This document shows positions 48,244 to 56,667 of a DNA stretch of 64,000 nt, piece by piece. The translations under genes were made by a program, and so were the position numbers. The notes below the pieces were generated by a model, which saw only the letters and a list, made by a program, of their open reading frames with translations, was not told the origin of the DNA and ran no database searches. Origin of the DNA: JBKHYJ01 sp046565505 (lineage in GTDB: Bacteria > Acidobacteriota > Blastocatellia > UBA7656); the NCBI GenBank assembly GCA_046565505.1, contig JBKHYJ010000049.1:1-64000 (forward strand), in the 5' to 3' direction. How positions within the stretch are numbered: the stretch's first letter is position 1; every line of letters starts with the position of its first letter.

Positions 48244-49539
48244 CTATCGGTTGGTGTTTGCGGCTGGCGGCCGGCTGTTGCTTCTGGGGGCGGCCGTGTT
48301 TGCGTTAGCCGAGGCCGCGCGCCCTGCGTTCGAGTTGGCGGCCGCCGCGCGGTTCTCGTTCTCGAACCTGGGCTGCGGCTGCTGCTCGGGCTTCTGCTGG
48401 GCCGCCTGCTCTATCAACTGCGACGGCCGCATCTCGACGATCGTCTGCGGGTTCTGGACTATCCGCTCGGCGAGGTAGTTTTTCACGCCCGCTTCGTTCA
48501 TCGCGACCAGTCCCAGCGCGTTCCACAGCACCTGCTGGCGCTGCTGGGTTATGGCGTTCGTGATGTCAGCGCGGACGTCGTTGAGCGTCAGGTTCTCCGC
48601 CTTTTCGCGCTTGAGGTTCAGCTTGAATATATACCAGTTGCCGGAGCTGTCCTTTATGGGCTCGGTGTACTGCCCTTCGCTGAGCGGCATGAGGCGCTGT
48701 GCGATGTCCGGTATGCCGGCGAAGGACTGCTTCAGCCCGGCCTCCGACGCAAAGCCGAGTCTGCCGCCGCGGATGGCCGACTGCTGCTCCTCGGACTTTT
48801 GCGAAGCGACGGTAGCGAAATCCGAGCCGCTCCTTAGCTGCCCGTAGACACCCCTGATCTTCTGCTCGGCCCCGGCGTCTCCGCCATTGTTGGCGGGCGA
48901 CACGGCTATGGCCGAAATGTCGACCCCGCGCTCGGCCTTGAACTCGCCCTTATGATCGTTGTAGTACTTCTCGATCTCGGCATCCGTGGGCGCGTTGACC
49001 CTGGAATTTTCGCGCGCCCTCAACTCGTTGATGGCCATCTCTTTGCGAATCTTGTCGCGCAACTCTTCCTCGGTCAGGCCGGCCTGCTGTATCTGAGCCT
49101 TGTACTGGTCCTCCGTCAGATTGGCCTCCTGTTTGCGCCTCTGGACTTCCTGATTCACCTTGTTGTCGTCGGGGACGAGGTTCTCTTTCTGGGCCTTCTG
49201 GTAAAGCACTTCGGTCTGGATGAGGTTTTCGAGCACGGTCATACGCGCCGCGACAAGCTCGACGGGGGTAAGCGACCCGCCGCCGCTCGCGTCCAACTGC
49301 TGCTTGATCGCGCTGTCAACCTGCTTGAGCGTTATCTCGCGCGAGCCGACTTTCGCCACCGCTTCGCCGATGTTGTCCGACCCCTTCGGCCCGCTGTTGC
49401 AGCCGGCCGCGAGCAGGGAAGAGAGGGCGATTATTAATAACACGACTGATTTAGGGGAACTAAACACGACTCTGCTCCTTCGCAAAAATGGTTTGACGGC
49501 CAACGCGCCGCCCGTGTTAAACTTTTGTTTTGCTTTCAT
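48244..49539 (-). CDS. Parvulin-like (SurA/PpiC) peptidyl-prolyl isomerase lipoprotein
   Basis: 431 residues from ATG 49539 (a TTG at 49566 and GTG at 49542 are alternatives). A basic start and hydrophobic stretch (SVVLLIIALSSLLAAGC) end in a lipobox. An N-terminal SurA-like helical domain (VELVAARMTVLENLIQ; EEELRDKIRKEMAINELR) precedes a parvulin domain (IRGGRLGFASEAGLKQSFA, LSEGQYTEPIKDSSGNWYIFKL). The C-terminus is an Ala/Asn/Pro/Gln-rich tail. It probably helps fold outer membrane proteins in the periplasm. It starts only 29 nt from rpmB on the other strand. Confidence 0.85.
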   Translation of the reverse strand: MKAKQKFNTGGALAVKPFLRRSRVVFSSPKSVVLLIIALSSLLAAGCNSGPKGSDNIGEAVAKVGSREITLKQVDSAIKQQLDASGGGSLTPVELVAARMTVLENLIQTEVLYQKAQKENLVPDDNKVNQEVQRRKQEANLTEDQYKAQIQQAGLTEEELRDKIRKEMAINELRARENSRVNAPTDAEIEKYYNDHKGEFKAERGVDISAIAVSPANNGGDAGAEQKIRGVYGQLRSGSDFATVASQKSEEQQSAIRGGRLGFASEAGLKQSFAGIPDIAQRLMPLSEGQYTEPIKDSSGNWYIFKLNLKREKAENLTLNDVRADITNAITQQRQQVLWNALGLVAMNEAGVKNYLAERIVQNPQTIVEMRPSQLIEQAAQQKPEQQPQPRFENENRAAAANSNAGRAASANANTAAPRSNSRPPAANTNR

Positions 49540-49568
49540 CACAAATTTCTCGTCGGAGGTGTACAACC

Positions 49569-49760
49569 ATGTCTAAACGCTGTGAGGTGTGCGGCAAGGG
49601 GCCGCAATTCGGTCACCGCGTGAGCCACGCCAACAACCGGACCAACCGCCGCTTTGACCCGAACCTTCAGGCCGTCCGCGCCATCGTCGGCGGGCGCGCC
49701 CAGCGCGTCCGCGTTTGCACGCGCTGCCTGAAGGCCGGTAAAGTTGTCAAAGCCGCTTAA
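49569..49760 (+). CDS. rpmB: Ribosomal protein L28
   Basis: 63 residues from ATG 49569, with GGAGGT 8 nt upstream. MSKRCEVCGKGPQFGHRVSH, NRTNRRFDPNLQ and RVCTRCLKAGKVVKA are typical, and the CxxC pairs (CEVC and CTRC) make a zinc-ribbon type L28. It is divergent from, and almost overlaps, the parvulin lipoprotein gene, so its promoter must lie partly inside that gene. Confidence 0.97.
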   Translation: MSKRCEVCGKGPQFGHRVSHANNRTNRRFDPNLQAVRAIVGGRAQRVRVCTRCLKAGKVVKAA

Positions 49761-49765
49761 CATGC

Positions 49766-49843
49766 ATTTTGGGTTTTAGATTTTAATTCCGGGCCGCTGG
49801 CGGTCCGCCTGCCGGCCCGAAACAGGAATCTAGAATCCAAAAT
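49766..49843. repeat. Long imperfect inverted repeat between convergent genes
   Basis: ATTTTGGGTTTTAGATT (49766-49782) continues to CCGGGCCG and is mirrored by CGGCCCG to AATCTAGAATCCAAAAT, ending at 49843. It lies between rpmB and ridA stops, so it may end transcription from both sides. Confidence 0.55.
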
Positions 49844-49857
49844 TCGTTTGCCCCGCC

Positions 49858-50238
49858 TTATTCCGCCAAAGCGATAACGTCTATCTCGACGCGCACGTCG
49901 CGAGGCAGCCGGGAGACCTCTACGGTAGATCGCGCCGGCGGCTTCTCCCCGAAAAAGCGCCCGTACGTGTCGTTCATCTCTGTGAAGTCATTGAAGTCGG
50001 CGAGGTAGACGGTCGTCTTCACCACGCGGTCGAGCGAAGTCTGCGCGGCCTCGAGCACCGCCTTAAGGTTGTTCATCACACGTTCCGTCTGCTCGCGTAT
50101 GCCGCCCTCGACCACCTGCATGGTCGAAGGGTCGAGCGGTATCTGCCCCGAAGCGAACACAAGGCCGTTTGCTTTTATCGCTTGCGAGTAAGGCCCGATG
50201 GCTTTAGGGGCGCTGTCGGTCTGGACGCGGTCTCTCAT
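49858..50238 (-). CDS. ridA: RidA family protein
   Basis: 126 residues from ATG 50238 (GTG 50271 is a longer option). Family landmarks: APKAIGPYSQAI, GLVFASGQIPLDP, RVMNNLKAVLEAA, VKTTVYLADFNDF, PARSTVEVSRLPRDVRVEIDVIAL, including the Arg of the active site. It hydrolyses reactive enamine/imine intermediates from amino acid dehydration in the cytoplasm. Convergent with rpmB. Confidence 0.93.
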   Translation of the reverse strand: MRDRVQTDSAPKAIGPYSQAIKANGLVFASGQIPLDPSTMQVVEGGIREQTERVMNNLKAVLEAAQTSLDRVVKTTVYLADFNDFTEMNDTYGRFFGEKPPARSTVEVSRLPRDVRVEIDVIALAE

Positions 50239-50436
50239 CTTTGCCTGACTCCACAGTGAAGAATCTGACACCTCGCTGAAACGTAGAATTATCTCAAATG
50301 TGAATGTGATTGTCCACCAGCGCGACCTGCGGGATGCTGATTATCGGGTCGCGTGCTTAAAGCGCGGCGCGCGGCGCCGGGCCCCATAAGCCGCCCGCGA
50401 GTGGGCCCGGTTGAAGCGGGCCGGCGCTATGCGCGC

Positions 50437-52620
50437 TTACGCCTGCACGGGCTCCCCGCTTATGCGCTCGACATCTATCACGCCCTTGACCGATTTCAGC
50501 GCGCCTGTGATCTTTTCAAGATGCTTGAGGTCGAAAATCTCCGCCGTGAGCACCAGTTGGCCTCGCCCCTCGTCGTCGAGCGAGGCGCGTATATCCCTTA
50601 TGTTCGTGCCCACCCCCGCGATGGCCTGCGTCACGTCGGCGACCATACCTGGCCGGTCCTCCGTGACGAGCCGCATCGTTATCGGGTAGGCGGAAGGGTT
50701 CTTGCCATCGGACTTCATCCACTCGACTTCGATTATGCGTTCGGGGTTGACCAACAGGCTGGGCATGTTCGAGCACCGGGTGGAATGCACGGCGACGCCC
50801 TTGCCCCGCGTGATGTAGCCTATGATCTCTTCGCCGCGGATGGGGTTGCAGCAGCGCGCGCGGTAGACCATTATGTCGTCGATGCCTTTCACCACTATGC
50901 GGTCCTGAAGCCCGAGCGCGCGCTTGACGACCTGTTTAAACGTGGGCCTCTTATCCTGCTCCACCTCCGACGCGCGCTCAGGTGGGAGCAGCTTGGCTAT
51001 CACGCTGCGCGGCAGGGTCTTGCCATAGCCGATTGAGGCGAGGAGGTCGTCCGCCCGCGCGCACCCATAGTCGGGAGAAACCCTGTCCAGCTCACCCGAC
51101 GAAAGGATCTTCTTCAGGTTCAGGCGGAACCGCTCGGCCTCCTTCTCGAACAACTTCTTGCCTAGCTCGACGGCCGTCGCGCGGTCGCTTTCGGCCAGGT
51201 AATGGCGGACCTTCGACCGCGCGCGGGAAGTCTTGACGAAGTTCATCCAGTCGTGCGACGGGTGTGCGGACGGCGAAGTCATGATCTCCACCACGTCGCC
51301 GTTGCGGAGCTGGTACTTGAGCGGCACTATCCGCCCGTTCACCTTCGCCCCGCTCGTGGTGAGCCCCACCTGCGTGTGGATCATGAAGGCGAAATCTATA
51401 GGCGTGGCCCCGCGCGGGAGCTCTATCACCTTCCCCTTCGGCGTGAAGCAGTAGACTTCCTTCGGGTAAAGGTCGAGCTTGAGAGAGTCCAGGAACTCCC
51501 GCGAGTCTTTCACCTCCTGCTGCCACTCGACCAGCCGCTTGAGCCACACGAACGCCTCGTCCTCGTCCGTGTGCGTCCCGCGCCGGCCCTCCTTGTACTT
51601 CCAGTGGGCGGCGATGCCCTCCTCCGCGACCAGGTGCATCTCCCCCGTGCGGATCTGCACCTCGAAGGGCTGGCCCCCGTCGCCGACCACGGACGTGTGA
51701 AGCGACTGGTAGAAGTTCTCGCGCGGGATGGCTATCCAGTCCTTAAAGCGGGTCGGGATCGGCTTCCACGCCGTGTGAATGACGCCGAGCGCGCCATAGC
51801 AGTCCTTGACCGATTCTGTGATGATGCGCACCGCCACGAGGTCGTAGACCTGGTCTATGGTGATGTGCTGCCGCTTCAGCTTCTGGTAGATTGAAAACAG
51901 GCGCTTGAGCCTGCCTTCTAGGTGGACTATCCGAATGCCCGAGGCGGCCGTCATCTGTATGATGCGCTGCTTGGTCTCTTCGAGGAACGTCTCCAGCCGC
52001 GCGCGGCGGCTCTCGACCAGCTCCTTGAGCTTGTGGTACTCCTCCGGCTCGATGTATTTGAACGCCAGGTCTTCGAGCTCGCCGCGCACGCGGCTCATAC
52101 CCAGGCGGTGCGCGATGGGCGCGTATACGTCGAGCGTCTCCTGCGCTATGCGGCGGCGCTTCTCCGTGTGGAGGTACTCCAGCGTGCGCATGTTGTGAAG
52201 CCTGTCTGCGAGCTTAACGAGAACCACTCGCACGTCGTCGACCATCGCGAGCAGCATCTTGCGCATGTTGAGCGCCTGGCGCTCCTCCGACGAGGCGTGG
52301 TCGAGCTTCGATATTTTCGTGAGCCCGTCAACGAGGTGCGCGATTTCCGGGCCGAAGTACTCTTCAATATCTTCGACGGTGGTCTCCGTGTCTTCGACAA
52401 TGTCGTGCAGCAGCCCCGTGGCGATGCAGACGGGGTCGAGCTTCAGATCGGCCAGGATCGCGGCGACTTCGAGCGGGTGGACGAGGTACGGCTCGCCGGA
52501 CTTACGGATCTGGCCCCTGTGCTCGCGCGCCGAGAAGAGGTAGGCGCGGCGCAAGAGGTCTTCGTCCGCGCCCGGGTGGTTCTCGCGAACCTTGTCTATT
52601 AATTCCTCGAATCGAATCAT
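50437..52620 (-). CDS. rel: Bifunctional (p)ppGpp synthetase/hydrolase, Rel/SpoT
   Basis: 727 residues. HD hydrolase domain: His48, His72-Asp73 in LLHDIVEDT, and Asp139 in KLADRLHNMRT. Synthetase domain with RFKD at 291-294, the RxKD motif of bifunctional enzymes rather than the ExDD of RelA, then NFYQSLHTSVVG. TGS domain (CFTPKGKVIELPRGATPIDFA), a Cys-rich part (ARCCNPIRGEE) and a C-terminal ACT domain. It makes and degrades the stringent-response alarmone. A terminator immediately upstream ends the previous gene. Confidence 0.96.
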   Translation of the reverse strand: MIRFEELIDKVRENHPGADEDLLRRAYLFSAREHRGQIRKSGEPYLVHPLEVAAILADLKLDPVCIATGLLHDIVEDTETTVEDIEEYFGPEIAHLVDGLTKISKLDHASSEERQALNMRKMLLAMVDDVRVVLVKLADRLHNMRTLEYLHTEKRRRIAQETLDVYAPIAHRLGMSRVRGELEDLAFKYIEPEEYHKLKELVESRRARLETFLEETKQRIIQMTAASGIRIVHLEGRLKRLFSIYQKLKRQHITIDQVYDLVAVRIITESVKDCYGALGVIHTAWKPIPTRFKDWIAIPRENFYQSLHTSVVGDGGQPFEVQIRTGEMHLVAEEGIAAHWKYKEGRRGTHTDEDEAFVWLKRLVEWQQEVKDSREFLDSLKLDLYPKEVYCFTPKGKVIELPRGATPIDFAFMIHTQVGLTTSGAKVNGRIVPLKYQLRNGDVVEIMTSPSAHPSHDWMNFVKTSRARSKVRHYLAESDRATAVELGKKLFEKEAERFRLNLKKILSSGELDRVSPDYGCARADDLLASIGYGKTLPRSVIAKLLPPERASEVEQDKRPTFKQVVKRALGLQDRIVVKGIDDIMVYRARCCNPIRGEEIIGYITRGKGVAVHSTRCSNMPSLLVNPERIIEVEWMKSDGKNPSAYPITMRLVTEDRPGMVADVTQAIAGVGTNIRDIRASLDDEGRGQLVLTAEIFDLKHLEKITGALKSVKGVIDVERISGEPVQA

Positions 52621-52654
52621 AACGAGCCGCCGGCCGGAGAATTTCTGATGCCGA

Positions 52655-52691
52655 ATAAAAAAGGTGACGCCCGCAAAGGAGCGTCACCTTT
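52655..52691 (-). terminator. Terminator of the TonB-system operon
   Basis: On the minus strand AAAGGTGACGC pairs with GCGTCACCTTT around a 10-nt loop and is followed by TTTATT. It lies 27 nt after the stop of the TPR lipoprotein and before rel. Confidence 0.87.
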
Positions 52692-52717
52692 AATTTTAGC
52701 ACAGGATGGAAGCTACT

Positions 52718-53521
52718 TCATTGCCCCGCGGCGGCCTCCCCGTGCTCCTTCTGCTCTTTCTGGATCGCGGTATACTTGTCTTGCATCGCCCGCGCCTTGG
52801 CGTCGAATTCCTTCAGCCGCGAGGGGTCGACCTTAGCCTCCTCTATGTAAACGAGCTTCTCGTAGAACCAGGCGTTGGCGTAATCGGGCTGTATCGAGAT
52901 GGCCTTCTGGAGCATCTCGTGCGCCTTGCCGATGATGGGCTTCATCTTCGCGAGCACCTCCGGGGGGATGGGCTGTTTCTTCAGCATATACCCCGCGTTC
53001 ATGTCATAGCTCTCTTTCCAGTAGCCCACGCCTAGCGTGTAGTAGACGTCCGCCTTGGCCTTGGTCGTGGCCGAGGGCAGCTCCGCCCGCTTTATCAGGG
53101 TGTCGCGCTGGAGTTGCTTGTACTCCTCCGCCCTGTCCGGGTTGATGCTCGCCATCTTTTCGTAGACGTTGGCCTTGAAGGCCAGCGACTGGTCCACGGC
53201 CTCCGCGTTGTTGGCGTTCTTGGCGATGATGTCGTCGTAGGCCGCTATGGTCTTCCTGCCGAGTTCTTCTGTGAGGTTCTGGTCGAATTGCGAGTTGAGC
53301 GCGCGCGCGTAAAACAGCTGCGCGTTGGTCAGGTCGGGTGAAAGCGCCAGCGCGCGCGAGAATTTCTCCTGGGCCGTGTCGAACTTGCCCTTGTTGAATT
53401 CCCGGACGCCGTCGTTAACGGCGTCCTTCGCGCGAAGCTTGTTGATGACTCCACAGCCGGGCGTCACCATCGCCAGGGCGAGCAGCCCCGGCAAGAGCGC
53501 AAGGTTATATTTTCTCTTCAA
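52718..53521 (-). CDS. TPR lipoprotein, last gene of the TonB operon
   Basis: 267 residues from a TTG at 53521 with AGGAGG 9 nt upstream. Signal peptide with lipobox VTPGCG (Cys23). TPR-like helices follow: GKFDTAQEKFSRALALSPDLTNAQ, YYTLGVGYWKESYDMN, MLQKAISIQPDYANAWFYEKL. It may anchor a complex at the membrane. Downstream of exbD by 20 nt; a strong terminator follows. Confidence 0.8.
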   Translation of the reverse strand: MKRKYNLALLPGLLALAMVTPGCGVINKLRAKDAVNDGVREFNKGKFDTAQEKFSRALALSPDLTNAQLFYARALNSQFDQNLTEELGRKTIAAYDDIIAKNANNAEAVDQSLAFKANVYEKMASINPDRAEEYKQLQRDTLIKRAELPSATTKAKADVYYTLGVGYWKESYDMNAGYMLKKQPIPPEVLAKMKPIIGKAHEMLQKAISIQPDYANAWFYEKLVYIEEAKVDPSRLKEFDAKARAMQDKYTAIQKEQKEHGEAAAGQ

Positions 53522-53541
53522 GGCTAGTTCCTCCTGTGCCC

Positions 53542-54009
53542 CTACTCTTGTAGATAATCTATCTGAAGCCCTATGGGCATGGCCCCCGCCCCCTTGACCA
53601 TGTCTATGACCGAGACGATGTCACCGTAGGCTTTCTTCTTGGGCGCCTTGATGAAGACCGTCTTGTCGGGCCGCTGTTCGAGCAGGTCCTTAAGGGTTGA
53701 CCCGAGCGTGACCAGGTCCATCGGCCTGCTGTTCAGCTCGACCTGCTGGTCCAGCCCCGACCCTGACATCTTCACGTCAACCATCAGAAGGTCCGAGGGA
53801 GGCACCGGCTGGTTTTTGTCGGCGTCATTCGGCTTCTGGGGTATCTGCGACTCGAACTTAGCCTCTTTTTGAGGCTGGATTACCATGAATATGATTAGCA
53901 GCACCAGCAGCACGTCTATCAACGGCGTGACGTTGATGTTCGGCGCCGCCATTCCCAGCCCATGCTTTTTCGGCATGCCGTCTGATTCGTCAGGTGTTCC
54001 GTGTGCCAT
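53542..54009 (-). CDS. exbD: ExbD/TolR family protein (second copy)
   Basis: 155 residues. A cytoplasmic tail is followed by one membrane helix with the critical Asp (INVTPLIDVLLVLLIIFMVI) and a periplasmic domain ending in AMPIGLQIDYLQE. Works with ExbB to use the proton gradient to power TonB. A 141-nt gap with GC hairpins precedes it. It differs from the other copy in its periplasmic region (QKPNDADKNQPVPPSD). Confidence 0.93.
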   Translation of the reverse strand: MAHGTPDESDGMPKKHGLGMAAPNINVTPLIDVLLVLLIIFMVIQPQKEAKFESQIPQKPNDADKNQPVPPSDLLMVDVKMSGSGLDQQVELNSRPMDLVTLGSTLKDLLEQRPDKTVFIKAPKKKAYGDIVSVIDMVKGAGAMPIGLQIDYLQE

Positions 54010-54151
54010 CTTATATCAAGCTGCCGTCCGCGCGGCGGTCACCGGCAACGTCCTCCTTGATGTTAAGGGTAATTCCGGGCGGGCACCGCGCCGGCGGCGC
54101 CCGCGCTCAATGCTCGCGCATTCCGATGCCACTTTCGCATCGGGCGCCGGC

Positions 54152-54601
54152 CTATTGGGCGGCCGACCCCGGCGCGGCTTTCTCCTTTTCCGACACGAGC
54201 CCGATCTTCTCAAAGCCCGCCTCCCGTATAGAGTCTATGACCTGCACGACCGTCCCGTACTGTACGAGCTTGCCGCTCTTGACGTAGACGACCTGCTCGG
54301 CGGGCGGCCTGTCCTTGAGTATCTTCTGTATGGTCCTGGGGATATCGGCCTGCTGGATTCTGTCGCGGCCAATATAGAACTCGCCATCATTCGGGATCGC
54401 CACGACGGCGGAGGTCTCCTTAATGATGTTCGGGTCGGCCTCAGGGTTTTTGGATTTCGGCAACGCGACGCTGACGCCGCTCTGCAACATGGGCGCGATG
54501 ACCATGAAGATGATCAGCAGCACGAGCATCACGTCTACCATCGGCGTGACGTTAATATCAGCAACGAACCCTCCGGCGCCGCTGCCAGTTGACATTCCCA
54601 T
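54152..54601 (-). CDS. exbD: ExbD/TolR family protein (first copy)
   Basis: 149 residues. One membrane helix with the Asp of ADINVTPMVDVMLVLLIIFM, then a periplasmic domain (YIGRDRIQQADIPRTIQKIL, VVQVIDSIREAGFEKIGLVS). It starts 5 nt after exbB ends, so the pair is coupled. Confidence 0.93.
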   Translation of the reverse strand: MGMSTGSGAGGFVADINVTPMVDVMLVLLIIFMVIAPMLQSGVSVALPKSKNPEADPNIIKETSAVVAIPNDGEFYIGRDRIQQADIPRTIQKILKDRPPAEQVVYVKSGKLVQYGTVVQVIDSIREAGFEKIGLVSEKEKAAPGSAAQ

Positions 54602-54606
54602 AGCTT

Positions 54607-55383
54607 TTACCTCAACTCACGACGTTTGATGAAATAGTCGATAAGCTCCGACGACGAGTTGTCCATCTCGATCGTGAAGGCTTCGACCTTGTTTGTGAAG
54701 ATGTTGAAGGCCCACACGGCCGGGATGGCCACGAGCAGCCCGAAGGCCGTCTCGATGAGCGCCTCCGATATCCCGCCGGCGACCGCCGCGATGCCCGTCC
54801 CCTCGGCCGCCTTCATGCCCTGGAACGCGCCGATGATGCCGATGACCGTCCCGAGCAGGCCCACGAAGGGGGCGGTCGAGCCGATCGTCGCCAGCCCCGA
54901 AAGCCCGCGCTTGAGTTCGGCGGTCTTCAACGCCGTCGCGCGCTGGAGCGCGCGGCGGGCGGCGTCCATCGTAGTGCCCGGTATGTCGGCCCCGGCCTGG
55001 TGCGCCTGGAACTCTTGCAGCCCGGCGTTGACGACCATCGCGAGGTGCGATTTCTTGTGGCGGTCGGAAATCGCTATCGCCTCGTCAATCCGGTTGTCGC
55101 GCAAGGCCGCCGCCACCTTGGGGGCGAACTGGCGCGACTGGTTGCGCGCGGCGTTGAAGGTGAGCCAGCGCTCGACCATCACCGCGATCGAGTACATGCT
55201 CATGATAGCCAGCACGATCGCGACGACCAGCGCGGGCCATTTCATTTTCTGAATCATGCCCCAGAGCGAGAAGTCTTCCGTCGCGCTCTCCCCGCCTTTC
55301 CCCGCTGCTTCATCGGCGGCCTGGAGCAAAAAGAATGCGAGCTTATTGCCCGCAAGCCATATGTTCTGTAGAAGAAGTAGCAT
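54607..55383 (-). CDS. exbB: ExbB/TolQ/MotA family proton channel protein
   Basis: 258 residues with a GGAGGG site 9 nt upstream of ATG 55383. Three membrane segments: VAIVLAIMSMYSIAVMVERW, then STAPFVGLLGTVIGIIGAFQGM and LIETAFGLLVAIPAVWAFNIF, in the MotA_ExbB arrangement. It forms the proton channel with ExbD and drives TonB for the receptors of the outer membrane, including perhaps the B12 receptor at 18.6 kb. Confidence 0.93.
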   Translation of the reverse strand: MLLLLQNIWLAGNKLAFFLLQAADEAAGKGGESATEDFSLWGMIQKMKWPALVVAIVLAIMSMYSIAVMVERWLTFNAARNQSRQFAPKVAAALRDNRIDEAIAISDRHKKSHLAMVVNAGLQEFQAHQAGADIPGTTMDAARRALQRATALKTAELKRGLSGLATIGSTAPFVGLLGTVIGIIGAFQGMKAAEGTGIAAVAGGISEALIETAFGLLVAIPAVWAFNIFTNKVEAFTIEMDNSSSELIDYFIKRRELR

Positions 55384-55424
55384 CGGTAGAAACCCTCCAA
55401 ATTCAATTTAGATACTTTTTAGTG

Positions 55425-55457
55425 CGAGCCCGGAAGGCTACGGGGCTTCCGGGCTCG
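55425..55457. repeat. 12-bp hairpin between tonB and exbB
   Basis: CGAGCCCGGAAG (55425-55436) is the exact complement of CTTCCGGGCTCG (55446-55457) around 9 nt. No T-run follows on the minus strand, so it may process or slow rather than end the transcript. Confidence 0.55.
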
Positions 55458-55480
55458 AAGACGTTACAATCAATCCGAGA

Positions 55481-56248
55481 TCACAGGTTGAAGTTAAACG
55501 TGATCGTCCCGATAACCTTCACGGGCTGGCCGCTCAACTGCGTCGGGCTGAACTTCCAGCCGCGCGCCGCGGCGACGGCCGCATCCTTGAGCAGCGGGTG
55601 GCCTGAGATGGCCCGCGCCGATATGACGTTGCCGCCTTCGTCAACCGTCACCTCGACGACGACCGCGCCGCTCACGCGCGCCGCTTTGGCTAGCGGCGGG
55701 TAGGAAGGCTCGACGCGCCTGGTGGCCGAACCCTGGAGCACGCCCCCGGATTTGCGGATGATCTTAGGCGGCTCGGGCTTCGGCTCCTCCTTCGGCGGGG
55801 GCGGGGGAGGCGGGGGAGGCTCTGCCGGCCCGGTCCCGCCCGGCACGCCGCCCGGCACGCCGCCCGGCACGCCACCCGGCACGCCGCCCGGCTGCCCGCC
55901 CACTTCACCGACTACGTTGCTCTGTATCTGCGGCGGCTTGGCTGATGGCGGCTTGATCTCCTTCGGCGGCTCCTTTGCCGAGACGAACCCTACGGGGGCT
56001 TCCACCTTAACCACCTTCGGAGCTGCCGCCGCCGCGGGCGGGGGGGGCGGGGGAGGCGGAGGCGGGGGCGGAGGCGCGGTGAGCGTCAGCAGGTTGAATT
56101 GCTCGTTGAGCTTCGCGTCGTAGGCAACAATACCCCAGACTATGACTGCCGTTAAGACCGCCAGCCAGACTGCCGCCGTTATGCTGAAGTACACCCACCG
56201 GTTGGATCGTCTCTTTACAGTTGACGATTCGACTAATTGGTCAAACAT
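55481..56248 (-). CDS. tonB: TonB family energy-transducing protein
   Basis: 255 residues with a GGAGG site 9 nt before ATG 56248. An N-terminal membrane helix (FSITAAVWLAVLTAVIVWGIV) is followed by a periplasmic linker: PPPPPPPPPPPPP, a PGGV repeat (about 132-148) and another Pro run. The C-terminal TonB domain (RRVEPSYPPLAKAARVSGAV, VDEGGNVISARAISGHPLL, AAARGWKFSPTQL) contacts receptors. It is the first gene of the operon; ExbB follows by 97 nt with a hairpin between. Confidence 0.92.
   Translation of the reverse strand: MFDQLVESSTVKRRSNRWVYFSITAAVWLAVLTAVIVWGIVAYDAKLNEQFNLLTLTAPPPPPPPPPPPPPAAAAAPKVVKVEAPVGFVSAKEPPKEIKPPSAKPPQIQSNVVGEVGGQPGGVPGGVPGGVPGGVPGGTGPAEPPPPPPPPPKEEPKPEPPKIIRKSGGVLQGSATRRVEPSYPPLAKAARVSGAVVVEVTVDEGGNVISARAISGHPLLKDAAVAAARGWKFSPTQLSGQPVKVIGTITFNFNL
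55836..55892. repeat. 12-bp tandem repeats encoding PGGV in TonB
   Basis: Four near-identical copies of CCGCCCGGCACG run from 55836 to 55883 (one base change in the fourth) and a diverged fifth to 55892. They encode the repeated Pro-Gly-Gly-Val linker. Such repeats can change length by slippage. Confidence 0.85.
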
Positions 56249-56667
56249 GAAGTTAACCTCCGGTTATTTGCGATGGGTCAGTGAGGTAATCTGTTCCGGG
56301 CGCCCGCGCGGGATGCCGCGTCGCTGATCGAACAACGGGCGCCCGGCTCAAACTACCCAAAAGGAGTCGCCACCGTCTCCGTGAAGAAACGGGTAAAGCA
56401 TGCAGACTAGAAGCCGATTTAATGACCTTATTGCTATATGTTGAAAGTCAGGCTGAAAACCGGCTGAGTCTACTACTCGCCTTCCCATCAAGTCAAGATG
56501 TTTTCAATCTTCCAGCCACTTAGACACCGCCCGCGCGGGTTTTGTTCCAGCCCTCAGGTCCCGGGCTTCAGACTTTGGCCTCGGGTTGTGTGAGCGTGAG
56601 CCGCCCGGATTGAAATTGAGGACGTAAGGTCCTCAACCTGAAACCCGAAGTCCGAAGCCCGGGATCG
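56249..56667. other. Intergenic region before tonB with long inverted repeat
   Basis: The 419 nt between the secF stop and tonB start should hold the tonB promoter and the secF terminator. It contains the long imperfect inverted repeat at 56560-56664 and nothing else that I can call a gene. Confidence 0.5.
56560..56664 (-). terminator. Long imperfect hairpin after secF
   Basis: CCCGGGCTTCAGACTT (56560-56575) continuing to TCGGGTT is mirrored by AAACCCGAAGTCCGAAGCCCGGG at 56641-56664. An inner GAGGAC/GTCCTC stem lies near 56618-56633. It begins 3 nt past the secF stop. A T-run is lacking, so strict terminator function is uncertain. Confidence 0.45.

Noticed and set aside
55722..56123. Plus-strand frame opposite tonB rich in Gly
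   Set aside because: It is the complement of the Pro/Gly repeats of TonB and is low complexity.
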